Origin: Enterovibrio sp042096095
GTDB taxonomy: Bacteria > Pseudomonadota > Gammaproteobacteria > Enterobacterales > Vibrionaceae
Reading direction: 5' to 3'
DNA: 9,711 nucleotides
Assembly: GCA_042096095.1 (NCBI GenBank)
Contig: JBELME010000152.1
Location: 1-9,711, forward strand
Below are positions 1-7,599 of the stretch, in pieces. Below the pieces are notes generated by a model that saw nothing but the letters and a program-made list of their open reading frames with translations, did no database searches and was not told the origin of the DNA. Every line of letters begins with the position of its first letter. Position 1 is the stretch's first letter. The position numbers and the translations under genes are program-made.

Positions 1-1
1 A

Positions 2-328
2 GGCCCAACGCAATACGCACGTTTCGGGGTCTCTAAATATGAAGTGAAGCGCCTTCGTCGCGGCGTCTATGTACCCGACATGTTCTTAGATCTTCATGGA
101 ATGACACAGCTGGAAGCCAAACGCGAACTCGGCGCGCTGATTGCCGCATGTATAAAAGATGGCGTGAGCTGTGCGTGTGTCATGCACGGCATTGGCAAAC
201 ACATTCTCAAGCAGAAAACACCGCTATGGCTGGCGCAACACCCTGATGTATTGGCATTCCATCAAGCCCCTTTAGAATTTGGTGGCGCTGGCGCATTGTT
301 GGTGTTGATTGAAATTCCTGAGCGCTAA
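2..328 (+). CDS. smrB: SmrB, ribosome-collision endonuclease (5'-truncated)
   Basis: This is the C-terminal 108 codons of SmrB, the Smr-domain endonuclease that is recruited to collided ribosomes and cleaves the mRNA between them for rescue. The frame is open to the left edge and begins GPTQYARFGVSKYE, which aligns with residues just before the Smr domain in E. coli SmrB. About 70 N-terminal residues, including the ribosome-binding region, therefore lie outside the window. The catalytic motif LDLHG is at 86-100 (Asp codon 89-91, His codon 95-97). It is followed by the family signature CVMHGIGKHILKQKTPLWLA and the ending LLVLIEIPER. A GTG at 44 lies inside conserved sequence and is not the start. 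The gene ends at a terminator shared with sixA. Identification is firm; the mechanism is known from E. coli. Confidence 0.95.
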   Translation, partial: GPTQYARFGVSKYEVKRLRRGVYVPDMFLDLHGMTQLEAKRELGALIAACIKDGVSCACVMHGIGKHILKQKTPLWLAQHPDVLAFHQAPLEFGGAGALLVLIEIPER

Positions 329-370
329 CTGACCTAACGCCCAAGCGACATGCCACAGTAAAAAATAGAG

Positions 371-404
371 ACAAAAAAACGCCCAATCGGGCGTTTTTTT
401 GTCA
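371..404. terminator. Bidirectional terminator between smrB and sixA
   Basis: A perfect 15-bp inverted repeat (GACAAAAAAACGCCC, loop AATC, then its complement) has a GC-rich top and A7/T7 flanks. It therefore gives a U tail on both strands and can end the convergent smrB and sixA transcripts. Confidence 0.93.
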
Positions 405-433
405 ATGCGTTTATTGCCTATTCTGACGACAGA

Positions 434-922
434 CTAAGCCTTCATGACTTGTGAGGGCGTTTTTAGCCACAACACATCACTTTTGTCGGTCTCAACATCG
501 TATTCCACGCAAGAGATCGACGAGGTAGGAAACATAGGTGGCTGCATGCCAGGCGACCACTCTGCGGTTAAATATCCTACAAGCGGTAAGTGGGACACCA
601 CCAGCACGGATTCAGGCTTATCCACCGCAATCAAAGCACGTAAGTATGCTGCAACATCTTCACTGTCACCGTATGGCGTGATGCCTTCATCAGTCAGCAC
701 CTTGGTTGCCACAGGCAAAAGCGTTTCACACGCTTGCCATGTTTGCTGCGCGCGAATATACGGGCTAACAAGCACGATATCTAATAAGCCTGATGGCAAC
801 TGCCCTGCAAGCCATTTCGCCATGGCTGCGGACTGGTGCTCGCCCAACTCGGTGAGTTGGCGCTCTTCATCACTGGCAGCGAAGGCATGAGCCTCGCCAT
901 GGCGCATAATGTAAATGTGCAT
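434..922 (-). CDS. sixA: SixA, phosphohistidine phosphatase
   Basis: This is a 162-residue histidine-phosphatase-superfamily protein, matching the 161 residues of E. coli SixA. The N-terminus MHIYIMRHGEA carries the RHG signature with catalytic His8. Arg57 lies in SPYIRAQQT and the second active-site histidine, His111, in VVSHLPLVGYL, at the spacing of E. coli SixA. In E. coli, SixA dephosphorylates the HPt domain of ArcB and the nitrogen-PTS protein NPr, so it resets phosphorelays in the cytoplasm. I chose the ATG at 922 because the RHG motif must lie near the N-terminus. The frame stays open to an ATG at 1027, but the 35 extra residues have no family counterpart. The ribosome site before 922 is weak. 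The gene is divergent from the M16 peptidase and convergent with smrB. Confidence 0.93.
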   Translation of the reverse strand: MHIYIMRHGEAHAFAASDEERQLTELGEHQSAAMAKWLAGQLPSGLLDIVLVSPYIRAQQTWQACETLLPVATKVLTDEGITPYGDSEDVAAYLRALIAVDKPESVLVVSHLPLVGYLTAEWSPGMQPPMFPTSSISCVEYDVETDKSDVLWLKTPSQVMKA

Positions 923-1021
923 ATTTGTGCTGCTGGTTTCTGCAATTTCGTTAATGCTATCAGTCTCTACGGCATTCGGGAACGATAAAGCGCACAGATG
1001 TTTGCCTGAATGTCCTTCGCT

Positions 1022-1037
1022 GGTCATAATTAAGACC
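1022..1037. promoter_or_regulatory. Near-perfect palindrome in the sixA/M16 divergent region
   Basis: GGTCATAATTAAGACC is a 16-bp palindrome with one mismatched pair (A1026/A1033). It lies between the two divergent genes, 26 bp before the M16 start. It could be an operator for a dimeric regulator. The GGTC/GACC half-sites resemble FadR halves, but their 8-bp spacing is not that of FadR. Confidence 0.3.
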
Positions 1038-1051
1038 TTGCCCCTACCAGT

Positions 1052-1056
1052 GAAGG
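1052..1056 (+). promoter_or_regulatory. Shine-Dalgarno site supporting the GTG start of the M16 peptidase
   Basis: GAAGG lies 6 nt before GTG 1063, which supports this non-ATG start. It is embedded in the 10-bp palindrome AAGGTACCTT (1053-1062). Confidence 0.7.
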
Positions 1057-1062
1057 TACCTT

Positions 1063-3837
1063 GTGCAAATAAGTCCCAACGATCATCGTGCTTACCGACA
1101 CATCACCCTCGACAATAAATTACGGATATTATTGATCGAAGATGTGCAGGCACCACGCAGTGCTGCTGCCCTAACCGTGAATGTTGGACACTTTTGCGAT
1201 CCTGCTGATCGCGAAGGCCTAGCACACTTCCTTGAACACATGCTGTTTCTGGGAACAGAACATTATCCCGTTGTTGGCGAATTCCAATCCTTCATCAGCC
1301 GCCATGGTGGTAGCAACAACGCATGGACAGGCACCGAGAACACCTCGTTTTTCTTCGATATTCAGCACGATCACTTCGATGAAGCGTTAGACAGGTTCGG
1401 GCAGTTTTTCTCCGCCCCACTCTTTAATGCCGATGCTGTCGACAAAGAACGCAACGCCGTTGATTCCGAGTACAAACTCAAGCTGCAAGATGACGTGCGT
1501 CGTATTTATCAGGTGCAGAAAGAGACCATCAACCCCGAACACCCTTTTTCAAAGTTCTCCGTCGGCAGTGCGGACACCCTCGCCGATCGCGAAGGCAACA
1601 CGGTGCGTGATGAACTGATCGCCTTTTACAAAAAGCATTACAGTGCCAATTTGATGACAGCCTCCATCACCGGCCCTTTTACGCTGGACTCGCTGGAAGT
1701 GTTAGCGCGCGATGTGTTTGCAGACATTCCCAATTTAGATCTCGTGCCTTTCGTCCCGGATGTGCCATTTGTCACCAAAGCGCAGACCAAGCAGTTCATC
1801 ACCATTGAACCCTTGAAGGATGTGCGCAAGCTGACTATGGCGTTTTCACTGCCTGAAACAGACAAGCACTATCGCATCAAACCCCTGTCTTACATTGCTC
1901 ACTTACTGGGGTATGAAGGGGCAGGCAGCGTGATGTCGATGCTAAAAAGCAAAGGCTACATCAACAACCTATCCGCGGGCGGCGGGATCAGTGGCTCCAA
2001 TTTCCGCGAATTTACTGTCAGTGTCAGTTTGACTGAAGTCGGCTTGAGCAAAATCGACGCCATCGTGATGTATATCTTCCAAGCGATCAACCTCATCAAA
2101 GAACAGGGGTTGAACGATTGGCGCTATGCAGAAAAGCGCGCCGTTCAAGAAATGGCGTTCCGTTATCAAGAGCCTTCTCGCCCGTTAGATACGGTGAGCC
2201 ACATGGTGTTGAACCTTCAACACTATGCAGAAGAAGACACGCTCTACGGCGACTACATGATGCAAGGGTTCGATGAGGCCTTGATTCGAGAAATGCTCAA
2301 CTACCTGTCCCCTGAACACATGCGCCTAACCTTGATTGCGAAAGGCGGAAAACATGATCGACAGGCGAGTTGGTATGACACGCCATACAGTGTTAAGCCC
2401 TTCACCGACACTCAGCTTGAGAAATGGCATTCAACACTGATATCCAGCACGTTAACTCTGCCGGAGACCAATCCTTATATCAGTTATGACCTAGATCCAG
2501 CTGAACTCGAAGCCCCTGACAACCATCTGCCTGAGAAGATTCAGGAGTTGCCGGGCTTTTGTTTGTGGCACTTGCAGGACACAGAATACCGCGTGCCTAA
2601 AGGGGTGGTGTACGTGGCTATCGACAGCCCACATGCTGTTGAATCCGTTGAGAACATCGTGAAAACCCGCGTCAGTGTTGAGATGCTCTTAGAAGCCATC
2701 AACGAAATTGCCTACCCCGCAGAAGTGGCCGGGCTCAATTACAACCTGTACGCGCACCAAGGCGGCGTCACGCTTAAGCTCAGTGGGTTTAACGAGAAGT
2801 TGCCGCTGTTGATGAACCTCGTTTTGGAGAAGTTCGCCCACCGCGATTTCAAACCAGAGCGCTTTGACATCATCAAAACGCAATTACTGAGAAGCTGGAA
2901 GAACGCCACGCAGAACAAGCCTATTAGCCGTTTATACAATGCGATGACGGGCATTTTGCAGCCGAACAACCCGACGTATGAGCAAATGATTGACGCGCTC
3001 ATTCCGTTGCAGGTTTCTGAACTTCCAGACTTTGTCCAATCTGTCATGTCTGAGTTGCATGTCGAAATGTTCGTGTATGGCAACTGGCAGAAACAACAAA
3101 CCTTGGCGCTTGGCGAAACCATCAAAGATGCGCTGCGCGTTCACAATCAGCGCTATCAAGAATCCACGCGCCCGCTTGTTCTGTTGAATAACGTCGGCAG
3201 TGCGTCTTATCACCTCGATTGTGAAAGCCAAGACTCTGCCGTGTTAGTGTATTACCAAAGCCACGGCACAGAAGCAGAAGACGTTGCGATGCACACCTTC
3301 GCGCAGCATTTGATGTCAGCGATATTCTTCAATGAACTGCGCACCAAGCAACAACTCGGGTACATGGTTGGGTCAGGCAACATGCCGCTCAATCGCCACC
3401 CAGGATTGATCTTTTACGTGCAGTCGCCACAAGCCGGGCCAACCAAACTGATGGAAGCGATTGATGATTTCCTCAATGCGTTCTTCCTCGTGTTGATGGA
3501 ACTTAGCGAAGCGCAATGGCAAGCCAGCAAACAAGGCTTGATTGCACAAATTGAGGAGCCAGATGCCAACTTGCGTGCGCGTGCTCAGCGGCTTTGGATC
3601 AGTATTGGCAACAAGGACAGTACGTTTTCTCAGCGTCGTCGTGTTGCCGAAGAAATTCGTCAAATGAGTCGTGCGGAAATGATTAAATTCGTTGTCGACA
3701 AACTCAAACCACGCACAGCAGACCGTTTAGTCATGCACAGTTGTGGTGGTGCACACCAAGGGCAATGTCTACCCGCAGAAACACAGGAAATTGATTCGAT
3801 AACTGCTTTCCGCCGCAATCGACTGGAACGTCCGTAA
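1063..3837 (+). CDS. M16-family (insulinase/pitrilysin) zinc metallopeptidase
   Basis: This 924-residue protein has the inverted zinc motif HFLEH (His55, Glu58, His59). The third ligand is Glu136 in ERNAVDSEYK, 77 residues after His59 as in E. coli pitrilysin. GGSNNAWTGTENTSFFF follows the motif, as in insulinase relatives. The length fits a four-domain M16A enzyme: active N-terminal half, inactive C-terminal half (about 510-924). The C-half motif TKQQLGYMVGSG resembles the substrate-binding segment of the family. Unlike E. coli PtrA, the N-terminus (MQISPNDHRAYRHITLDN) has no signal peptide, so I infer a cytoplasmic oligopeptidase, and I withhold the name ptrA. The GTG start is supported by GAAGG 6 nt upstream and by the MxxSPND N-terminus I recall from vibrio relatives. 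Natural substrates are unknown. It stands as a single-gene unit ended by a terminator. Confidence 0.93.
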   Translation: MQISPNDHRAYRHITLDNKLRILLIEDVQAPRSAAALTVNVGHFCDPADREGLAHFLEHMLFLGTEHYPVVGEFQSFISRHGGSNNAWTGTENTSFFFDIQHDHFDEALDRFGQFFSAPLFNADAVDKERNAVDSEYKLKLQDDVRRIYQVQKETINPEHPFSKFSVGSADTLADREGNTVRDELIAFYKKHYSANLMTASITGPFTLDSLEVLARDVFADIPNLDLVPFVPDVPFVTKAQTKQFITIEPLKDVRKLTMAFSLPETDKHYRIKPLSYIAHLLGYEGAGSVMSMLKSKGYINNLSAGGGISGSNFREFTVSVSLTEVGLSKIDAIVMYIFQAINLIKEQGLNDWRYAEKRAVQEMAFRYQEPSRPLDTVSHMVLNLQHYAEEDTLYGDYMMQGFDEALIREMLNYLSPEHMRLTLIAKGGKHDRQASWYDTPYSVKPFTDTQLEKWHSTLISSTLTLPETNPYISYDLDPAELEAPDNHLPEKIQELPGFCLWHLQDTEYRVPKGVVYVAIDSPHAVESVENIVKTRVSVEMLLEAINEIAYPAEVAGLNYNLYAHQGGVTLKLSGFNEKLPLLMNLVLEKFAHRDFKPERFDIIKTQLLRSWKNATQNKPISRLYNAMTGILQPNNPTYEQMIDALIPLQVSELPDFVQSVMSELHVEMFVYGNWQKQQTLALGETIKDALRVHNQRYQESTRPLVLLNNVGSASYHLDCESQDSAVLVYYQSHGTEAEDVAMHTFAQHLMSAIFFNELRTKQQLGYMVGSGNMPLNRHPGLIFYVQSPQAGPTKLMEAIDDFLNAFFLVLMELSEAQWQASKQGLIAQIEEPDANLRARAQRLWISIGNKDSTFSQRRRVAEEIRQMSRAEMIKFVVDKLKPRTADRLVMHSCGGAHQGQCLPAETQEIDSITAFRRNRLERP

Positions 3838-3857
3838 ACGACTCAATGCGTGATACG

Positions 3858-3884
3858 AAAAAGCCCCGAACATCGGGGCTTTTT
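3858..3884. terminator. Bidirectional terminator between the M16 peptidase and fadJ
   Basis: The 12-bp perfect stem AAAAAGCCCCGA has loop ACA and ends in T5 on one strand and, by symmetry, T5 on the other. It lies between the convergent M16 gene and the fadIJ operon. Confidence 0.93.
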
Positions 3885-3912
3885 GTTATTTCGCTAATTT
3901 CCGTGTTGCGCA

Positions 3913-6069
3913 TTACTCGAAGAAGCGTTTTTCTTCTGCTGCCATAGCTTTCAGCAACGGACATGGTGCAAAACGCTCACCGAATTTGGCTTCATGTTGT
4001 TCCAACAATGCCACCAAACGCTGCGCGCCAATCTGATCCATGTAACGGAACGGGCCACCCAAGAACGGTGGGAAGCCGATACCGAATACCGCACCAATGT
4101 CGCCATCACGTGCAGATTTCACCACACCTTCATCCAAACATTGCGCCGCTTCATTCAGCATCATCAACACACAACGCTGCGCCAGTTCATGACCATTTAG
4201 CTGATTCTTTGGTTCAACACCTAGCAAGCCATAAACACGCTTATCGACGTCTTTTTTCTTACCATTGTACTGGTAGAAGCCTTTGCCGCTCTTGCGCCCT
4301 TTACGGCCGTCATTCAGCATCACATCGAACACGTCAGGTGCACGGAATCGCTCACCCAACTCGTTCAGCAATATTGGACTGATCTTCGCACCGATATCGA
4401 TGCCGACTTCATCCAGCAAGGTCACAGGCCCCACAGGGAAGCCGAAATCAAGCAGTGCATTGTCGATATGCTCAATGGTTTCACCTGAGAGCAAGGTCAT
4501 CGCCGCTTCATTCATGTATGGCGCGAGAATACGGTTTACATAGAAGCCCGCTTTATCCGCCACAACAATCGGTGTTTTTCCCTGCTTTTTCGCCAGTTTC
4601 ACGACCGTTGCAACGGCTTTTTCAGAGGTGCCAGCGTGAGGAATGACTTCCACCAGCGGCATTTTATCGACAGGGCTAAAGTAATGTAGACCAACGATGT
4701 TCTCTGGTCGTGCAGCACCTTCAGCAATCTGATGGATAGGCAGTGACGAGGTGTTGGTAGCGAAAATCGTGTTTTCACCCAACGCGCCTTCAACTTCGGC
4801 AACCATCTTATGTTTCAGCTCAAGATCTTCAAACACTGCCTCAATGACAACGTTTGTCCGGCTCATGCCGCTGTAATCCGTTGAACCACTGATGCGTGCC
4901 ATTTGTTCTTGAAGCTGCGCTTTTGAAATGATGCGGCGCTTACGCTTTTTCTCTAGCAGCTTGTAGCTGTAGTTCATGGCGTTAAGCAGGCCATCATTGC
5001 TGACATCTTTCACACGCACCGGCACGTTTGCCTTCGTCGCAGAAACATTCGCAATGCCCGCGCCCATCAAACCGCCACCTAGCACAGTGACGCCCGTGAC
5101 TTTCTCAGGCTCTGCCTCTGCACCGGTTTCTTTTTTCATTGCCGTGGTTGCAAAGAACAGGCTACGAAGTGCCGCCGATTCCGTGCTCATGACCAACTGG
5201 CCGAAATGCTTCGCTTCGCGAGCCAGGCCTTTTTCAATGCCTTTATCGAGGCCGTATTTAATGGTGTCGAGAATCGCTTCCGTCGCAGGGTAATTTCCGC
5301 GGGTTTTCTCACGCGTTTTCTTCGCAGCTTGATCGAAAACCACGGTGCGACCCAACGCATTGCCACCCATTGCCCAGCTCTGCCAGCTGTTCGTGCGCTT
5401 TGGCTTGCTCTTGAGGGCCAACTCTTCCGCCACTTGCAGCAGCACAGAATGTGGCACGCAGTCATCAACCACGCCCATTTTCTTCGCTTTCTTACCACGA
5501 AGCTGTTTGCCAGTCAGGATCATGTCTAGTGAACCCGCTACACCAATTAAACGCGGCAGGCGTTGTGTGCCGCCCGAACCTGGTAATAGACCTAGTTGTA
5601 CTTCTGGTAAACCAATACGTGTTTTGTCGTCATCAGTCGCGACACGGCTATGACACCCCAGAGCCAGCTCCAAACCACCGCCCAAACAAGGGCCATGAAT
5701 AGCGGCAACGACGTGAAATGGCAGTGCTTCAAGGCGAGAGAACAGCTTCTGTCCTTGCTCTGCTATGGCTTGTGCATCTTCAGCGGTTTTACAGGCATCC
5801 AGCATACGAACATCTGCACCTGCCACAAAGTTGTCAGGCTTCGCTGAATGCAGCACAAGGCCTTTCACATCAGACTTCCCTTCCAGCTCCGTTAAAATCT
5901 CACTGATTTCGTCGACAAAGGTCGCCTGAAGCGTGTTCATGCTTTCACCCGGCACGTCTATCGCCAGCCAAGCAATCCCATTATCCGCATATCGCAGTGA
6001 AAATGCTGACGGTGTAGATGGGGTTTCCGTCGATTCTGGTGCGGACGTATTTGTCGTTTGTTCGCTCAT
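3913..6069 (-). CDS. fadJ: FadJ, multifunctional beta-oxidation enzyme (enoyl-CoA hydratase / 3-hydroxyacyl-CoA dehydrogenase)
   Basis: This 718-residue protein (E. coli FadJ has 714) catalyses hydration of trans-2-enoyl-CoA and NAD-dependent oxidation of 3-hydroxyacyl-CoA. With FadI it forms the anaerobic-type beta-oxidation complex. The crotonase domain (about 22-200) has the oxyanion-hole segment AGADVRML and catalytic Glu134 (GGGLELA) and Glu156 (GLPEVQLG). The dehydrogenase Rossmann domain starts near 326 with GGGLMGAG (331-338). The catalytic pair is His462 (GLHYFSPV) and Glu474, 12 residues apart as in FadB. The C-terminal helical domain (about 505-718) includes DKAGFYVNRILAPY and GDIGAVFGIGFPPFLGGP. 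The first 20 residues are a Ser/Thr/Pro-rich tail absent from E. coli FadJ. The start is fixed by GGAGG 7 nt upstream and by a 1-nt overlap with the fadI stop (TAATG). FadJ rather than FadB is supported by the fadI partner and by FadJ-like motifs. Confidence 0.96.
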   Translation of the reverse strand: MSEQTTNTSAPESTETPSTPSAFSLRYADNGIAWLAIDVPGESMNTLQATFVDEISEILTELEGKSDVKGLVLHSAKPDNFVAGADVRMLDACKTAEDAQAIAEQGQKLFSRLEALPFHVVAAIHGPCLGGGLELALGCHSRVATDDDKTRIGLPEVQLGLLPGSGGTQRLPRLIGVAGSLDMILTGKQLRGKKAKKMGVVDDCVPHSVLLQVAEELALKSKPKRTNSWQSWAMGGNALGRTVVFDQAAKKTREKTRGNYPATEAILDTIKYGLDKGIEKGLAREAKHFGQLVMSTESAALRSLFFATTAMKKETGAEAEPEKVTGVTVLGGGLMGAGIANVSATKANVPVRVKDVSNDGLLNAMNYSYKLLEKKRKRRIISKAQLQEQMARISGSTDYSGMSRTNVVIEAVFEDLELKHKMVAEVEGALGENTIFATNTSSLPIHQIAEGAARPENIVGLHYFSPVDKMPLVEVIPHAGTSEKAVATVVKLAKKQGKTPIVVADKAGFYVNRILAPYMNEAAMTLLSGETIEHIDNALLDFGFPVGPVTLLDEVGIDIGAKISPILLNELGERFRAPDVFDVMLNDGRKGRKSGKGFYQYNGKKKDVDKRVYGLLGVEPKNQLNGHELAQRCVLMMLNEAAQCLDEGVVKSARDGDIGAVFGIGFPPFLGGPFRYMDQIGAQRLVALLEQHEAKFGERFAPCPLLKAMAAEEKRFFE

Positions 6070-7379
6070 TATTCTGCCTCCAAAATCATCGCTGCGCCGA
6101 GTCCACCAGCCGCACAGGCTGTATTCAATGCCAAACCACCGCCACGACGACGAAGCTCGTTCAAGGTTTGAGTGATCATGCGTGCGCCAGTGGCTGCAAA
6201 TGGGTGACCATAAGCAATAGAACCACCAAGCACGTTAAATTTGTCCATGTCGATCTCACCAATCGCTTGGCTGCGTCCGAGCTTCTGCTCTGCAAATGTT
6301 TTAGATCCAAACATTTTCACGTTCGCCAACGCTTGCGCCGCAAAGGCTTCGTGCATGTCGATAAGGGTTAAGTCAGACAAGGTAATGCCGGCGCGATCAA
6401 GTGCCATCGGTGTGGCGTAAGACGGCCCCATCAGCATGTCGTGTTCAACTTGAATCGCAGCAAAGGCGTAAGAGCGAATGTAGCCCAATGGTTCCAGACC
6501 CAATTCTTTTGCTCGACCTTCGCGCATCAACATGACAGCTGCAGCGCCGTCAGTCAGCGGGGTGGCATTGGCTGCTGTCACTGAGCCATGTTTACGGTCA
6601 AACGCAGGACGCAACTTGGCGTAACCTTCTAAGGTAGAGTCTTCACGTACGTTGTTATCTTTATCAATCCACGCACGGTACGGTTCAGGGAAGGCCGTCA
6701 TCACTTCATCACGCACCAAACCATCCGCCCAGGCTTTCGCTCCCAAGGTGTGCGAACGGTGCGCCAATGCATCTTGTTCTTCACGGCTGATTTGATGGCT
6801 CTTCGCCATTTGCTCTGCCGTTTGTCCCATGCTCAAGCCCGTTGAATATTCCGCAACCGCGGGCGGTACAGGCGCAAGATCTTTCAAAGAGAGCTTGCTC
6901 AGAAGTTTAAGGCGCTTACTCATGGTTCTTGCTTTGCTCAGCGCCAGCAAGGTCGCCGCAAGGTGCTTCGACACACCAATCGGCAAGACAGAAGAAGAAT
7001 CCGCACCACCTGCAATGCCAATATCAACAGTGCCAGACATGATGCTCTCAGTGACATTCACGACAGATTGGAAACTGGTCGCACAGGCACGCGACACACT
7101 GTAAGCATCAGTGTGGATGTTCATTCCCGTCCCCAACACGATCTCACGGGCAATGTTTGGGGCTTCTGGCATTTGCACAACCTGTCCGAAAACAAGTTGG
7201 TCAATGAGCTTAGGATCGATGGCGGTACGATTCAGCATTTCGCTAACGACCATTTTGCCGAGGTCGACGGCCGGGACATCGGCATAGGCCGTAGACTGTC
7301 GCGCGAAAGGTGTACGTAGTCCTGCGACAACCGCGATACGTTCACCTTGACGCGTTGTCAGGTTCTGGGGAGAGTTCAT
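6069..7379 (-). CDS. fadI: FadI, 3-ketoacyl-CoA thiolase
   Basis: This 436-residue thiolase has exactly the length of E. coli FadI. It cleaves 3-ketoacyl-CoA with CoA to acetyl-CoA and a shortened acyl-CoA, in complex with FadJ. Active-site residues are nucleophile Cys99 (SVSRACATSFQ), His343 (DMHEAFAAQ), His392 (YGHPFAATGAR) and Cys422 (TACAAGGLGAA). QMPEAPNIAREIVLGTGM and ADSSSVLPIGVS are typical of FadI rather than FadA. I chose the ATG at 7379: AAGGAG sits 5 nt upstream (7385-7390) and the length then matches the family. An ATG at 7394 would add five residues (MQGAA) but has no ribosome site and would turn the AAGGAG into coding sequence. It is first gene of the fadIJ operon; the stop overlaps the fadJ start. 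The upstream FadR box predicts repression without long-chain fatty acids. Confidence 0.96.
   Translation of the reverse strand: MNSPQNLTTRQGERIAVVAGLRTPFARQSTAYADVPAVDLGKMVVSEMLNRTAIDPKLIDQLVFGQVVQMPEAPNIAREIVLGTGMNIHTDAYSVSRACATSFQSVVNVTESIMSGTVDIGIAGGADSSSVLPIGVSKHLAATLLALSKARTMSKRLKLLSKLSLKDLAPVPPAVAEYSTGLSMGQTAEQMAKSHQISREEQDALAHRSHTLGAKAWADGLVRDEVMTAFPEPYRAWIDKDNNVREDSTLEGYAKLRPAFDRKHGSVTAANATPLTDGAAAVMLMREGRAKELGLEPLGYIRSYAFAAIQVEHDMLMGPSYATPMALDRAGITLSDLTLIDMHEAFAAQALANVKMFGSKTFAEQKLGRSQAIGEIDMDKFNVLGGSIAYGHPFAATGARMITQTLNELRRRGGGLALNTACAAGGLGAAMILEAE
6077..6081 (-). promoter_or_regulatory. Shine-Dalgarno of fadJ inside the fadI 3' end
   Basis: GGAGG (minus strand) lies in the last codons of fadI, 7 nt before the fadJ ATG. 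Together with the TAATG junction it indicates translational coupling that balances the two subunits of the complex. Confidence 0.85.
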
Positions 7380-7384
7380 TGCTG

Positions 7385-7390
7385 CTCCTT
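7385..7390 (-). promoter_or_regulatory. Shine-Dalgarno deciding the fadI start
   Basis: AAGGAG on the minus strand is 5 nt before ATG 7379. It lies downstream of the alternative ATG 7394, so it supports the shorter, 436-residue FadI. Confidence 0.85.
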
Positions 7391-7398
7391 GCATGAAT

Positions 7399-7415
7399 TA
7401 GAGGTCAGACCAGAA
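7399..7415 (-). promoter_or_regulatory. FadR operator of fadIJ
   Basis: The minus-strand 17-mer TTCTGGTCTGACCTCTA contains the full FadR core TGGTCNGACC. Thirteen of 17 positions agree with the E. coli-type operator AACTGGTCNGACCTGTT, counting N as a match. It lies 20 bp before the fadI ATG and overlaps the transcription start predicted from the -10 box. That placement suits repression that is relieved by long-chain acyl-CoA. Confidence 0.85.
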
Positions 7416-7416
7416 A

Positions 7417-7445
7417 AGTGTAACCAATTTGTTATTAAATTAAAA
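7417..7445 (-). promoter_or_regulatory. Candidate sigma-70 promoter of fadIJ
   Basis: On the minus strand, -10 TACACT (7417-7422) is 17 bp from a weak -35 TTTTAA (7440-7445). The predicted start is near 7410, inside the FadR box. The match is moderate and the start is not proven. Confidence 0.5.
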
Positions 7446-7460
7446 CGTCCGTTTTAAATT
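7437..7460. promoter_or_regulatory. Imperfect palindrome over the fadIJ -35 region (possible second operator)
   Basis: Two 11-bp arms with one mismatch (AAATTAAAACG / CGTTTTAAATT) flank a 2-bp centre. The inner part AAAAC-GTCC-GTTTT has the AAAC-N4-GTTT layout described for the TetR-family fatty-acid regulator PsrA, although the usual G/C flanks are A/T here. It overlaps the candidate -35 box, so binding would block the promoter. Which protein binds is inference. Confidence 0.4.
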
Positions 7461-7484
7461 GTTCTCCAGTCTGAGATCACAGGC

Positions 7485-7513
7485 AAAAAAAAACCACACC
7501 GAATGGGTGTGGT
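7485..7513 (-). terminator. Leftward intrinsic terminator (end of the candidate small RNA)
   Basis: On the minus strand the perfect 8-bp stem ACCACACC/GGTGTGGT, with loop CATTC, runs into nine T residues. The plus strand lacks a T run, so it works leftward only. No annotated-size gene lies directly upstream on that strand. This implies a short transcript ending here, about 100 bp before the fadI start. Confidence 0.85.
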
Positions 7514-7599
7514 AACGTATGTGGAAAGCAATCACGTAGAAATTCAATTAACGTAAAGCCAATTGCAAATCAGGTATAAAACCTGAGGAGAAAGTAAAG

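Noticed and set aside
44..328. GTG at 44 as the start of a 94-residue protein
   Set aside because: The frame upstream to base 2 encodes conserved SmrB sequence, so this is an internal codon of a gene cut by the window edge.
444..890. Long open frame on the plus strand opposite sixA
   Set aside because: It is antisense to a firmly identified gene, with no ribosome site or recognisable sequence. It is a shadow frame.
923..1027. A 35-residue N-terminal extension of SixA from ATG 1027
   Set aside because: The RHG motif belongs a few residues from the N-terminus, and the 162-residue form from 922 matches the family length.
3963..4382. 139-codon open frame opposite the 3' part of fadJ
   Set aside because: It is antisense to conserved fadJ sequence and its composition reflects the reverse complement of fadJ codons.
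7380..7394. ATG 7394 as the fadI start
   Set aside because: It has no ribosome site, and the AAGGAG before ATG 7379 would then be coding. The shorter form equals E. coli FadI in length.
7431..7440. ArcA-like GTTATTAAAT in the fadI promoter
   Set aside because: It lacks one base of the GTTAATTAAAT repeat and has no second repeat at the required spacing. The region is simply AT-rich.
7462..7478. Possible second FadR half-site (minus strand TCTCAGACTGG) upstream of fadI
   Set aside because: Only the TCNGAC centre is kept and the flanks do not fit. It lies upstream of the predicted promoter.
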